The notes: generated by a model not told the origin, from the sequence alone. Positions 15,503-25,722 are shown, counted from the first letter of the stretch. The stretch is DNA of 64,000 bases from Marinibactrum halimedae (GCF_021234875.1 NZ_JAJQVM010000023.1:37772-101771), one strand, 5' to 3'. A program made the numbers and translations.

Positions 15503-16447
15503 ATGCGCCATCAGCAACTGAATTTATTGGTTATTTTTGATGCCATTATGACCGAAGGCTCAATCACACGAGCAGCCACCCGCCTTTCCATGACACAGCC
15601 TGCTGTTTCCAACGCAGTCGCTCGAATGCGTGAAGCTTGGGGCGATGAGCTGTTTATCAAAGAAGGGCGCAACAGTTGCCCAACCTTATTCGCACAAAAT
15701 CTGTGGGCCGAAATTCGCTTACCATTAACACAGCTGAGCCAAGCCATCGAGCCAGACCTCTTTGATCCCTTCACATCACAAAGAAATTTTCGAGTCAGCG
15801 GCGTGGACTTGGTGATTGATTTATCTTGGGGAACCTTTCGTCAATACATTGAAAAAAAAGCGCCAGGAATTTCCATTCACGCACACCCCTATTCAATGCA
15901 AAACAGCGTCTGTTTACTCAACAGTGCCAAAGTAGATCTTGTCTACGGTATTGCAATGGATACGAGCGATATGATTGTGTCTGATCATTTATTCGATGTG
16001 GAATACGTCGTGGCCTATCGAACCGATCACCCACTCTTTACTGACCAATCGATAACCTTAGAACAGTTCACACAAGCCGACCATTTACTGGTCTCGCCTT
16101 CGGGTAATTCAGAAGGTTATATTGACACAATTTTACATCAACATGGAATTGAACGACGAATCGCCATGACCGTGAATCATTTTTCAGCGGTTACCTCAAT
16201 TATTAGTACCAGTAATTTAATTACCGTAATCCCTTCTACGGCAATTTGCCGAGATGTTTACAATGGTAATCTGAGTGTGGCCCCCGTCCCGATAGATTTC
16301 ACTCCAAACTCTGTTTTTTGTCACTGGCATCGTCGACAAGAAAATGATGCTGGACATAATTGGATACGGGAACAACTCAACAGCACCTTAATTACAGCAG
16401 TGGAAAACCACCGTGATAAGTTTAATGCTTTATTGAAGAAGAAGTAA
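15503..16447 (+). CDS. LysR-type transcriptional regulator, NodD/MexT-like group
   Basis: 314 residues from the ATG at 15503 (AGG seven bases upstream); a TTG 12 codons earlier is a weaker choice. Residues 1-60 are the winged HTH (LNLLVIFDAIMTEGSITRAA, TRLSMTQPAVSNAVARMR), followed by a periplasmic-binding-like effector domain. The HTH wording (FDAI...GSITRAA..L.MTQPAVSNA..R.R) is that of the NodD/MexT/LeuO branch. Because it is divergent from a MexEF-like operon, a MexT-like activator role is the natural guess; the effector is unknown. Confidence 0.85.
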   Translation: MRHQQLNLLVIFDAIMTEGSITRAATRLSMTQPAVSNAVARMREAWGDELFIKEGRNSCPTLFAQNLWAEIRLPLTQLSQAIEPDLFDPFTSQRNFRVSGVDLVIDLSWGTFRQYIEKKAPGISIHAHPYSMQNSVCLLNSAKVDLVYGIAMDTSDMIVSDHLFDVEYVVAYRTDHPLFTDQSITLEQFTQADHLLVSPSGNSEGYIDTILHQHGIERRIAMTVNHFSAVTSIISTSNLITVIPSTAICRDVYNGNLSVAPVPIDFTPNSVFCHWHRRQENDAGHNWIREQLNSTLITAVENHRDKFNALLKKK

Positions 16448-16512
16448 TAATAAAAGGGTTATGAAGAGTAAAAGTGTTTATGAAAAGCGACATTTATTTC
16501 TCATATTTTTTT

Positions 16513-16547
16513 AAAAAAGCCATCGCCCTAGTAACACGGGCAATGGC
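16513..16547 (-). terminator. Terminator of the CxxCH/lectin-like gene
   Basis: GCCATCGCCC (16519-16528) pairs with GGGCAATGGC (16538-16547), with one mismatch. Read on the - strand the hairpin is followed by TTTTTT, so it closes the gene ending at 16614. Confidence 0.75.
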
Positions 16548-16566
16548 CATGCGGATATTCTCCGAT

Positions 16567-16588
16567 TTAACTACGAATTAACTACGAA
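16567..16588. repeat. 11-bp direct repeat after a stop codon
   Basis: TTAACTACGAA occurs twice (16567-16577, 16578-16588), and a partial third copy follows. It lies 26 bp past the stop of the - strand gene at 16614. Confidence 0.9.
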
Positions 16589-16613
16589 TTAATAAGAATC
16601 AAATAACCAGAAA

Positions 16614-18560
16614 CTATTCTGCCCCTCCCATCAACTCTTTCGCCGGTGTCAAAGCCCAGCTCACTCCATCACTGTTCCATAAGCGTGATTGGGAGAATAC
16701 GGCCGCTTCATCGTCGGTTCCTCGTAAATACATTTTTTGCCGGGTTTGACGATTGAACAAGAAGCCGAAACCATCCCCTGTTTTAATGTGTGACCATTGA
16801 ATGGCTTTTGAGAATAGCACGCCATCCGATAAAACAATTTTCGCGCCCTCTGTGCCCTCTTCGCTTTCTGAGATTAATGCCATACCATTTTGCGCATTTC
16901 TCAACACAAACCAACGACCAAACGTATTTTCCAATGTCCACAAACTACACTGGTCAAGGCTATCAGTGACAGGACTGCCCACTAATTCGTTATTACCCGT
17001 ACCATCATCAACACACATTTTAGGACGAATTAACTGGCCTGTTTTCTTACTCACAATGGCGTAGGTGTCTGAATTGGCGGGCTTTGGAGGATTACACAAT
17101 GCGTTTTCCATCACACTCGCACGCGCTGGCAAGAAACTATTTTGCAGTGCACTTGAAAGTTCACCTGATGGGCTTATATGGAAAAAGCGTGACGAAGAAG
17201 GCCAGCTAACTCCTGGCGCGATCTTACTACCACTGGGGTTTGGTGAAGGGCCATTAACGGTATTTTCGTTAAAATGACATCCGCCACACGACATTGCCTC
17301 AGCCCGGTTACGTAACATATCTACAGTGTAAGGCTCCGGTAAATCTTCAGCGATATTAAGTTCATCAACGACAGTTTGTAATAGACTTTGAATATCCGTG
17401 TTCAATGGCACCATATTAGACGTATTATCTGAATTATCTGCATCAGATTGGAATTCATTGTATCTATCGTCATTATTCAAAAAAATACCATTCACCATAC
17501 CAATCGCATCGGTCAATGCTACACCGGCTCTTTCTGGTGCCAGTAATTGATCAAGGTACTCCTCTTCAAAGTCTTCAATAAATTCTTCTTGGAGGTCGAC
17601 CAAATCGGTATTGGTGAATAATTCTGCCAATGGGTTAACCTTAACGGTATCCACAGCAAACACGGTTTTTTCATTTTCCACTGCAGTACGAAATTCTCGT
17701 AATTGCCACGGACGATCCACGAAATGATTAGTGCGAATCTGGCCACTACCGAAGGTAAAGTTATTGAATTTCACCACAGGATCCAAGGCGCCACCGGGAT
17801 GCCATAAGCCCTCATAGTAGAATCGCTCTAAATCATCTAACGCTTCCTGGTCGTTTTTTGTTTGTAAATCCTGCCAAAACTCGGCCACCGCGTTACACCC
17901 CACCCGACCTAATTGCGGCCTGGGGTTAGGGTACTGCGCTTCAAAAATAAGGAAAAAAGCCTGCCTAATCGGCACGTCTCGATGATAGACAATTCGATAC
18001 TCACCGCAATGAGAACCATCTGCCGCCGCTAAATCAAAACGATTAAACAACCCTGTCGGTTTCATTTCCGACAATAATAAGGTTGACGCATCCAACTGGG
18101 CTTCCGTGCGCGGATCCATTGACATTGCAACATCACTTTCTGGGTTTACCGCTTGATTCAGCGCAAAACCATCCAGCATGGTTTGCAACAATGCCGTAGG
18201 ATTTTGCGCCTCTCCACCAGGGCTAGTTTCAATCAGTTTTGTCAATGTTTTATATAATGAAAATTCCTCTTCAAAAAACGCCAAATCCCCATCATCGCCA
18301 CTGGATAGCCCTTCGCGGCTAAAGACCATCGCGTGTCCAACGGGGTCTATTGGGTCTATATCACAAGTCAAAGCCTGCTCATTAAGCAACTTTTGATTGA
18401 GATGATTGGATAATTCTTGAGATTGAAGTGACAGGCTACTGGCAGATGTTCGAGAATTTAACAATACATCCATTAAATTCTCGCCTCCACTACGGCCACC
18501 GGCGTATGATAATGCGCTTGATACCAACATAGCGCCTAAAGTAATGTATTTTATATTCAT
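16614..18560 (-). CDS. Large secreted protein with one CxxCH heme motif and a C-terminal trefoil-like domain
   Basis: 648 residues. Residues 1-20 are a Sec signal (MNIKYITLGAMLVSSALSYA). The middle has conserved-looking motifs (MKPTGLFNRFDLAAADGSHCGEYRIVY, QLGRVGCNAVAEFWQDL) that I associate with uncharacterised secreted or lipoprotein families of myxobacteria-like organisms. AMSCGGCHF places a c-type heme site at Cys425, Cys428 and His429. From about 497 to the end the chain looks like a ricin-type beta-trefoil (SLWTLENTFGRWFVLRNAQNG, IQWSHIKTGDGFGFLFNRQT), suggesting carbohydrate binding. No enzymatic role can be assigned. AAGGGA precedes the ATG at 18560. The gene stands alone, with a terminator behind it. 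Confidence 0.7.
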   Translation of the reverse strand: MNIKYITLGAMLVSSALSYAGGRSGGENLMDVLLNSRTSASSLSLQSQELSNHLNQKLLNEQALTCDIDPIDPVGHAMVFSREGLSSGDDGDLAFFEEEFSLYKTLTKLIETSPGGEAQNPTALLQTMLDGFALNQAVNPESDVAMSMDPRTEAQLDASTLLLSEMKPTGLFNRFDLAAADGSHCGEYRIVYHRDVPIRQAFFLIFEAQYPNPRPQLGRVGCNAVAEFWQDLQTKNDQEALDDLERFYYEGLWHPGGALDPVVKFNNFTFGSGQIRTNHFVDRPWQLREFRTAVENEKTVFAVDTVKVNPLAELFTNTDLVDLQEEFIEDFEEEYLDQLLAPERAGVALTDAIGMVNGIFLNNDDRYNEFQSDADNSDNTSNMVPLNTDIQSLLQTVVDELNIAEDLPEPYTVDMLRNRAEAMSCGGCHFNENTVNGPSPNPSGSKIAPGVSWPSSSRFFHISPSGELSSALQNSFLPARASVMENALCNPPKPANSDTYAIVSKKTGQLIRPKMCVDDGTGNNELVGSPVTDSLDQCSLWTLENTFGRWFVLRNAQNGMALISESEEGTEGAKIVLSDGVLFSKAIQWSHIKTGDGFGFLFNRQTRQKMYLRGTDDEAAVFSQSRLWNSDGVSWALTPAKELMGGAE

Positions 18561-19723
18561 TTTATATCCCTTTCCTTTTCCTTAACGAAAATTATTATCA
18601 CTATTAAACAACTTTGATTTACACCTTTTCTTGCTCTATTCCTTCATTAACAAAATGAATAACATACCGAAAGATCATTTTGCAAACACCCATGAATACA
18701 ACGAATAGAAAAGAAAATAACGACAACTACAAAAAATGGCACACAAATTTGTGTCATTTTAAAAAGACGGCACACCAAACCACATAAAAGGCTCGACCAA
18801 TATTTTTACGTACACGTATTTAAAATACGAATACAAATAATTTATCAACCTTTAACCCCACCCACAAAAAACCAAAATATTTTTCATAAAACACAAACAC
18901 TCACCCATACCTTTACTCATTTTCAACCCTTTTAAAACCCCACACTCGACCAACTCACTTGACAAAAATCAACTCACAAAATTTTCATCTGGGATAATTT
19001 CTAAAAATACAATTAAAGATGCCAAAAGCAATGAAATCTACAAGACAGAGCAGAAAATACTACCAAGAATAAAACATAGAAGAAAAAAAGCGTATTACCC
19101 CAAAGGGTAATATACTGATATAAAAGACATGTCGTCGAGATTAGCGTGTTAACCTGACAATATAATTTAACCAAACAGCAGCCACTAAAAAAGCTTAATA
19201 AAAACCTTTTTAGTCAACCAATGAAACGGAATAATGCTTTTGATATGAATTATTTTTCGTGCTTTTTAAGTTTAAAGTGATAGAAGAGAAGCTTCTACCA
19301 CATAGACTAGATGCGAGAAACCAACTGACACAAGCCCGGTTTTTGAAGAGATAGCGACAAGGGTAACCGATAAATTTCCAGTCGCACTTGATTTACACAG
19401 GAATCTGGTTATTTTTTATCGAAGAAAATTTGATAAAAACAATAAGACAAACCCTCAATAGGTGTTTGGTAGAGTTTCATTCAAGCCAAATTTTGAAAGC
19501 ATGGTCAACACTCAGAAAATAATGGAGTAAATTCTTGTAATTTACCATTCAAAATAAATGGCATTGTGTTTTATTGTTCTTTTACAACTTCGATCATATA
19601 GGTGTGAGTACAACAATTTCGTGCAGTGTTCTACATAGTTCGGTGCATCAGGAGAGTCTTCAGCAGTTCTATCTAGGTACTTGACTAGACTCCCAGTAAG
19701 ACGCTTTCCTGACTCTGAACACT
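18561..19723. other. Long gene-free AT-rich region
   Basis: 1163 bp in which I find no credible reading frame, tRNA or mobile-element end. The only clear structure is the 14-bp perfect palindrome ACACAAATTTGTGT at 18741-18754, about 180 bp upstream of the start of the gene at 18560; it could be an operator. The rest may hold promoters or a small RNA that cannot be recognised by eye. Confidence 0.5.
18741..18754. promoter_or_regulatory. 14-bp palindrome, possible operator
   Basis: ACACAAATTTGTGT is fully self-complementary and lies upstream of the secreted CxxCH protein gene. No regulator is assigned. Confidence 0.3.
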
Positions 19724-20632
19724 CTAATGACTTTCTCCTTCAATGGGCAACTCCTCAAAACAACTCCACTCACTCCAACTTCCAGGGTACAACGTTGGAA
19801 ACGGATAGCCGGCAATAACCATAGAAAGAATGTTGACACACGCCGTCACGCCCGAGCCGCAATAATGAATCACTTTAGATTCAGCATTGGAATCGTTATT
19901 TTGGGAGAAACACTTCTCCCAACGTGCTTTTTGAATATCCCGAGAATAAAAAAAGCCTTCCTCAGAAGTCGCTTCCTGCCAAGGCGCATTCAGCGCGGTG
20001 GGAATATGTCCTGCCACGGCATCGATAGGTTCAACAATGCCCAAGTAACGCTTCGACTCTCTTGCATCAACCAGGCACGTATTTTCAGCTCCACCAGAGC
20101 CGAACAATGATTTTTTCAATTCCGATAAGTGCGTAACAGGGTTTTGATACTGAATAGGTAGTGAGGAATGCCCTTGACGAGGAGAAGGCTGTCGACGATC
20201 AATGGCTTGATTTGCCTTTACCCAAGCATTAAAACCGCCGTCCAATACCGCGACAGACTCAAACCCCATGTGCCGTAAAAGCCACCATGCTCGGGCAGCA
20301 AAAGCCCCTCGACTGTTGTCGTAAAGGACAATTTGTGTACTGGGAAACACGCCGCAACAACTCAATTTCTGCGCAAGAATATCGAAATCTGGTAATGGAT
20401 GACGACCCGACGCCTGAGTAACCAAGCCCGATAAATCTTCATTTAAATCAAAATAGTAAGCACCCGGCAGATGCCCTTTTTGGTATTGCTGCCTCCCTGA
20501 CAACTGATCTGTTTTGTCGCCTTTAGGATTGCTCAAATCAAATCGGCAGTCCAATATGACGGTATCCTTACCCACCAATGGTTTTAATTGGGCAACTGTA
20601 ATCAATGTAGAATACGTCATCGTGGAATACAT
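19724..20632 (-). CDS. sseA: Sulfurtransferase, 3-mercaptopyruvate sulfurtransferase/rhodanese type
   Basis: 302 residues forming two rhodanese domains: an inactive N-terminal one (about 10-130, VILDCRFDLSNP, YFDLNEDLSG, VLYDNSRGAFAARAWWLLRHMG, VLDGGFNAW) and a catalytic C-terminal one with the active-site loop HYCGSGVTACVNI. CGSGVTA is the loop typical of 3-mercaptopyruvate sulfurtransferases (thiosulfate-type enzymes usually have a basic residue there). It transfers sulfur from 3-mercaptopyruvate to thiols or cyanide in the cytoplasm. The start is uncertain: ATGs at 20632 and 20620 both lack a good ribosome site. Other sulfur genes (cysB, a TauE exporter, a D-Cys desulfhydrase-like gene) follow within 5 kb. 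Confidence 0.88.
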   Translation of the reverse strand: MYSTMTYSTLITVAQLKPLVGKDTVILDCRFDLSNPKGDKTDQLSGRQQYQKGHLPGAYYFDLNEDLSGLVTQASGRHPLPDFDILAQKLSCCGVFPSTQIVLYDNSRGAFAARAWWLLRHMGFESVAVLDGGFNAWVKANQAIDRRQPSPRQGHSSLPIQYQNPVTHLSELKKSLFGSGGAENTCLVDARESKRYLGIVEPIDAVAGHIPTALNAPWQEATSEEGFFYSRDIQKARWEKCFSQNNDSNAESKVIHYCGSGVTACVNILSMVIAGYPFPTLYPGSWSEWSCFEELPIEGESH

Positions 20633-20975
20633 AGCAGCACTTAATCAACTAAAAAAATAAAACCCATCAATCGATGCCGAGACCATACCTTTCAAAAAAC
20701 ATTCTCCAAAAGGTCATGTCACCGCCATACAACAATTGGGCTCACTTTACTCGATTAGGAACTCACTGCCTAGGCAAGCAACTCAATAGACTCACGCTAT
20801 ATCCACGATACTCAAGAATCTAAAGAAAAGTTCACATTCAATTGAATGATTTTCACTCATCCGGTCTTTTCAAAGGTGCTTTTACCCTATGAGCTTCGAA
20901 AGTAAAAGAGTCTCCAAATAGAAAAGATTTCCCCACAATCATTTCCTAGTGCGTTGCTCGTGAAATTTTGCTCAT

Positions 20976-21006
20976 AAAAAAAGCCTCTCAAATGAGAGGC
21001 TTTTTT
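20976..21006. terminator. Terminator downstream of cysB
   Basis: GCCTCTCA (20983-20990) and TGAGAGGC (20993-21000) form a tight hairpin flanked by A-runs and T-runs on both sides, so it can work on either strand. The only nearby gene reading into it is cysB. Confidence 0.85.
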
Positions 21007-21058
21007 ACTAACCACGGGACTTGAAACCAATTAAGAACAAATACCCACATGCATTGAA

Positions 21059-21128
21059 AATACTTGACTAAAAGTACTTAACTAACAGTATTTAACTAAG
21101 AGTACATAATAACAAGTACTTACCTTAA
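21059..21128. repeat. Degenerate 14-bp tandem repeat abutting the cysB stop
   Basis: Five units related to AGTACTTAACTAAC, at 21059-21072, 21073-21086, 21087-21100, 21101-21114 and 21115-21128. The last one touches the TAA of cysB (21129-21131). Confidence 0.85.
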
Positions 21129-22124
<996 letters not shown>

Positions 22125-22261
22125 TTAACAAGTATTGCAGTATGATTATAAAAATATAAACAAATATTCTTTTCCAGAATAGTAATAAAAGAATATATTT
22201 GCCAAGGGTCAATCACCTTTTTATCCACTCGGCGGTATCGTCTATAACCTTAGCCTATATC

Positions 22262-23044
22262 ATGGAAATTTTGCTATTTATTTTGGCCGGCGCCGGCGTC
22301 GGACTTGCCGTTGGAATCACAGGTGTGGGCGGAGGATCCTTAATGACTCCGCTTTTGTTACTGTTTGGCATTCCCTTTAATGTCGCCATTGGAACCGATT
22401 TACTCTACGCCGGCCTCACTAAAGCCAGTGGTGCGGTGGCCCATTCTCGATTAGGCACTGTTCGCTGGCGCTTGGTACTTTGGCTTGCCGCAGGAAGCAT
22501 TCCCGCCTCAATACTCACCACACTGGGTTTAAAATTTGTCTTCGGTGATGCCAGTCAATACGAACATTTACTCACGACGAGCTTGGGCATCATGCTCATA
22601 CTCACGTCTGCCGTTTTATTATTCAAATCTCGAATTCACAACCAGCCCAACACCGATAAACCACCCATGCGCTGGGTACACAAAAATGCAGCAACCATCA
22701 CCGTCATTTCAGGTGTTCTTCTAGGCACATTTGTTACCTTATCCTCGGTAGGGGCTGGCGCTTTTTGCGCCGCACTGCTTTTGATTCTCTACCCTCGCCT
22801 ACCCGCAATACAAATTGTGGGAACGGACATCGCCCATGCCGTACCACTCACACTGATCGCAGGGGCTGGGCATCTTATTTTTCTGGGCAATGTGGATTTT
22901 CTTTTGCTGGGCTCTCTACTTATTGGCTCAATACCCGCCATCACTGTGGGCACAAAAATTGGCGCCAGACTCCCCAACCAGCTGTTACAACCTATACTTG
23001 CCACAATTTTGATGGGGCTGGGAGTTAAATTCGCCTTTTTCTAA
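22262..23044 (+). CDS. TauE/SafE family membrane exporter
   Basis: 260 residues starting at the ATG at 22262, which places a membrane helix right at the N-terminus (MEILLFILAGAGVGLAVGITGVGGG); the longer frame from a TTG at 22199 would put a polar stretch before it. Two halves carry the family glycine motif (GVGGGSLMTPLLLLFG and SSVGAGAFCAALLLILYP), with about eight hydrophobic segments. Family members export sulfite, sulfoacetate or related anions. The position next to cysB supports a sulfur compound as substrate, but this is inference. No strong ribosome site is visible. Confidence 0.85.
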   Translation: MEILLFILAGAGVGLAVGITGVGGGSLMTPLLLLFGIPFNVAIGTDLLYAGLTKASGAVAHSRLGTVRWRLVLWLAAGSIPASILTTLGLKFVFGDASQYEHLLTTSLGIMLILTSAVLLFKSRIHNQPNTDKPPMRWVHKNAATITVISGVLLGTFVTLSSVGAGAFCAALLLILYPRLPAIQIVGTDIAHAVPLTLIAGAGHLIFLGNVDFLLLGSLLIGSIPAITVGTKIGARLPNQLLQPILATILMGLGVKFAFF

Positions 23045-23177
23045 AGGCGCAGTACTCAAGAACTCATCACACTTTCTTATTATTGTATGTTATATGGCTG
23101 TGATTTCCAGCCCATTTTACGCAACATCAGTTATAAGAGTGTAAATTTGTGCAAAAGGTAATAAAAAAACACTCTGT

Positions 23178-24083
23178 TTATGTATTTGCAATACCGTGAG
23201 GTACGTGACCAGTCGTGACATGATCCTTAGCGGAATCGCAGTGAATGGGCTGATCGTCAAAAAAGACATCCGCACCATAGGCTTTCAAAAACGCCCCCTT
23301 CGATAGCCCCCCCAGAAATAAGCACTCATCTAAACGTACTCCCCAATGCCGTAATGTTCGAATCACTCGCTCATGGGACGGTGCTGAGCGTGCTGTCACC
23401 ATTGCAGTTCGAATCGGACAATCTAAACCCTGCTCATCAAACTCACTTTGCAAACTATGAAGCGCTTGTAAAAAACCGGCAAAAGGGCCAACTTCCATGG
23501 GTAATTGCGCATTCTGTTTTTCATTTTCTGCGAACGCCTTTAAACCTTTTTGCTGATAAATGCGCTCGGACTCATCTGAAAACAGAACAGCATCCCCATC
23601 AAAAGCAAAACGTACTTGCATTTCATCAATATCAAGGCGTTTAGAGGGTAATAGCGTTGCCGCTGCGGCCCCCATAGACAAAGCATTGGTGACATCATCA
23701 TTGTTTGTCGACAAAAATAAATGACTATTGAAAGCAGAAAGATAACGGTGGGGAGATGCACCACCACTGAAGACAGCCCGCTTTACATCTAACTGATAAT
23801 GCTCAATTGAATTGAAAACCCGAAGACCGGTATCGGCTGAATTACGAGAAACCAAAATGACTTCCACACTGGGCTTGCCCGGTAAAAGGCTGTTAATGTG
23901 CAGCAACTTTTTAACCAGTAAAAAGCCTTCCCCTGGGGCTAACACATCGTCTTCACGATCTATCTGATAATCGGAATAGGCTTTTAACCCTTCTTGCACA
24001 AAGACTTGATGACTTTCCTTTAAATCAAATAATGCTCGTGACGATATGGCAATCACAAGCTTTTCCCCAAAGTCTGCAGGCAT
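23178..24083 (-). CDS. 5'-nucleotidase, PF06189 (cytosolic IA-like) family
   Basis: 301 residues. The family pattern is visible: LVIAISSRALFDLKESHQVF at the N-terminus, EVILVSRNSADTGLRVFNSIEH, the aspartate motif RFAFDGDAVLFSDESE, and IRTAMVTARSAPSHERVIRTLRHWGV with GLSKGAFLKAYGADVFFDDQ, which are HAD-like features. Members hydrolyse nucleoside 5'-monophosphates in the cytoplasm. GAGG precedes the ATG at 24083. It lies downstream of the D-cysteine desulfhydrase-like gene on the same strand, separated by 14-bp tandem repeats. Confidence 0.85.
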   Translation of the reverse strand: MPADFGEKLVIAISSRALFDLKESHQVFVQEGLKAYSDYQIDREDDVLAPGEGFLLVKKLLHINSLLPGKPSVEVILVSRNSADTGLRVFNSIEHYQLDVKRAVFSGGASPHRYLSAFNSHLFLSTNNDDVTNALSMGAAAATLLPSKRLDIDEMQVRFAFDGDAVLFSDESERIYQQKGLKAFAENEKQNAQLPMEVGPFAGFLQALHSLQSEFDEQGLDCPIRTAMVTARSAPSHERVIRTLRHWGVRLDECLFLGGLSKGAFLKAYGADVFFDDQPIHCDSAKDHVTTGHVPHGIANT

Positions 24084-24122
24084 AAATCTACCTCACTCTG
24101 ACTCGTTTACATCGGCCCATTC

Positions 24123-24178
24123 AAACCGACTTATTTAGACCGGCTTATTTAGACCGACTTATCTAGACCGACTTACAG
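24123..24178. repeat. 14-bp tandem repeat (4 copies) containing the stop codon of the upstream gene
   Basis: Units at 24123-24136, 24137-24150, 24151-24164 and 24165-24178 follow A(G/A)ACCG(A/G)CTTATTT. On the coding (-) strand the first unit contains the TAA stop of the gene at 24173, and the other three repeat that stop and its flank. Confidence 0.95.
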
Positions 24179-25165
24179 TTGCTCTCGAAAGGGAAATAAT
24201 CCATAAATGCCTCCTGTATGCACAAAAATAATATCTTGGCCCGCTGTCCACTCACCTTGCTCAATCAGTTTGATTAAACCGTGCATAGCTTTTCCCGTAT
24301 ACACAGGGTCCAACACCACGCCTTCCATCTTGGCCACCATGCGAAGGGTTTCCAACATATCAGGATACGCCTTGGCATACCCTGGCCCAATAAATTCATC
24401 ATTGGTTTCAATTGATAACGAATTTATATCGACCTTCACACCGTATCGATGTTTCCATTTTAAAAGATCACTCTGGGTTTTATTCTGAAAATAAGCGCGG
24501 TCATCACACACTGCCATGCCGATAACACGAACCGCTTCAGGAAAATATTCATTCACACCAGCCGTAAGGCCCGCTTGCGTCCCACCTGAGCCTGTTGCAC
24601 AGAGAATTGCGGATGGTTGTAAGCCCAAACGATGGCATTGCTCCGCCATCTCTTTCGCACAATTCACATAGCCCCAAATGCCCACTTCATCACTGGCACC
24701 GGTAGGAATAACATACGCTTTCATGCCTTTCTGAGCATAAAACGCGTTGATTGCCTCAAAGTGCGAAGACTGATATGTCACATAGTCAGACAGAGAACAA
24801 TAAGTGATTGTCGCACCGAACAAGTGGTCCAAAAGAACGTTGCCATCAGGTGCTGACGCCGGGGCTTGACCACGCAGAACAAGATGAGCTTTCAACCCCA
24901 ACTGAGCCGCTACGGCCGCCGTTGCCCGACAATGGTTGGACTGAATACCACCGCAGGTAATGAGGACTTCGGCATCCTGCGATAAAGCATCTGCCACCAC
25001 AAACTCCAGCTTCCTCACTTTATTTCCAGTTAACACAGCCCCGGTTAAATCATCTCGCTTTATCCATATTCTCGGGCCACCTAAATACCGAGACAAACGC
25101 TCAAGATGCACCAACGGCGTTGGTGTTTGCGCCAAATGGATCTTATTTGGATAACTCAACGACAT
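24173..25165 (-). CDS. D-cysteine desulfhydrase / ACC-deaminase-like PLP enzyme
   Basis: 330 residues from the ATG at 25165 (GGGAG nine bases upstream). PLP fold-type II: the Schiff-base lysine is in LTGNKVRKLEF, followed by ITCGGIQSNHCRATAAVAAQ (substrate carboxylate loop) and the phosphate-binding loop ATGSGGTQAG. The wording matches DcyD/YedO-type enzymes, which split D-cysteine to pyruvate, sulfide and ammonia; ACC deaminases are close relatives and cannot be excluded without checking the residues that separate them. Its place near cysB and a sulfurtransferase favours a sulfur substrate. Its stop codon lies inside a 14-bp tandem repeat. Confidence 0.82.
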   Translation of the reverse strand: MSLSYPNKIHLAQTPTPLVHLERLSRYLGGPRIWIKRDDLTGAVLTGNKVRKLEFVVADALSQDAEVLITCGGIQSNHCRATAAVAAQLGLKAHLVLRGQAPASAPDGNVLLDHLFGATITYCSLSDYVTYQSSHFEAINAFYAQKGMKAYVIPTGASDEVGIWGYVNCAKEMAEQCHRLGLQPSAILCATGSGGTQAGLTAGVNEYFPEAVRVIGMAVCDDRAYFQNKTQSDLLKWKHRYGVKVDINSLSIETNDEFIGPGYAKAYPDMLETLRMVAKMEGVVLDPVYTGKAMHGLIKLIEQGEWTAGQDIIFVHTGGIYGLFPFREQL

Positions 25166-25314
25166 AAAAGTCACTCCCTTTAAAATATAGAACAAATAAC
25201 ATTCATACCGACAGCGAGTAAGCACACTCAAAATAACAAACTAACACGAAGGGAAAAACAGAAAACAAAAGAAAGAGAGGGAACCAGAAAAGAAAGAAAA
25301 AAGAATTAAAATAC

Positions 25315-25340
25315 GCTGTAAAAGCGGCCATAAAGGCCGC
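25315..25340 (-). terminator. Terminator of yajC
   Basis: GCGGCC (25324-25329) and GGCCGC (25335-25340) form a GC-rich stem. On the - strand a run of T follows, 47 bp past the yajC stop. Confidence 0.8.
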
Positions 25341-25386
25341 CTCAGAACAATCAAACTTTATTGATTAGTTAGATTTCCTTGCCCAA

Positions 25387-25722
25387 CTAGATTTTTTTGA
25401 TTGTACCTTTTGGCAATACCGCGTGTACGGCAACTTTCTGGAAACGCAATTCCGTATTATTGCCAGCATCAACGGTTAAATACTCATCATCGACCTTGGT
25501 GATCTTGGCCAACAAACCACTGTTCATCACCACTTCATCACCCTTGCTTAAAGAGCCGACCAAGTCAGAATGCTCTTTTTGGCGTTTGCGCTGTGGGCGA
25601 ATAATGAAAAAGTACATGAACGCGAACATGCCGCCAAAAAGCAGCAAAGTAAATAAAGGATTAGATTCTGGCGCGGCTCCAGCCGGTGCTTGAGCCATTG
25701 CAGAAGGAATGAAAAAACTCAT
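25387..25722 (-). CDS. yajC: YajC, accessory subunit of the Sec translocon
   Basis: 111 residues with one membrane helix (NPLFTLLLFGGMFAFMYFFIIRPQRKRQKEHSDLV) and the soluble tail LSKGDEVVMNSGLLAKITKVDDEYLTVDAGNNTELRFQK, the standard YajC layout. It associates with SecDF in the inner membrane. Its usual neighbours (queA, tgt, secD, secF) are missing: upstream is a GAF-AraC regulator, downstream a desulfhydrase-like gene, and a terminator closes it at once. It is therefore a separate single-gene unit here. Confidence 0.95.
   Translation of the reverse strand: MSFFIPSAMAQAPAGAAPESNPLFTLLLFGGMFAFMYFFIIRPQRKRQKEHSDLVGSLSKGDEVVMNSGLLAKITKVDDEYLTVDAGNNTELRFQKVAVHAVLPKGTIKKI

Larger units (their letters stand above)
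20633..21128. other. Intergenic region with terminator and 14-bp repeats
   Basis: 496 bp. It presumably holds the sulfurtransferase promoter on the left, a terminator at 20976-21006 and a degenerate repeat cluster (21059-21128) that abuts the cysB stop codon. I see no gene. Confidence 0.6.
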
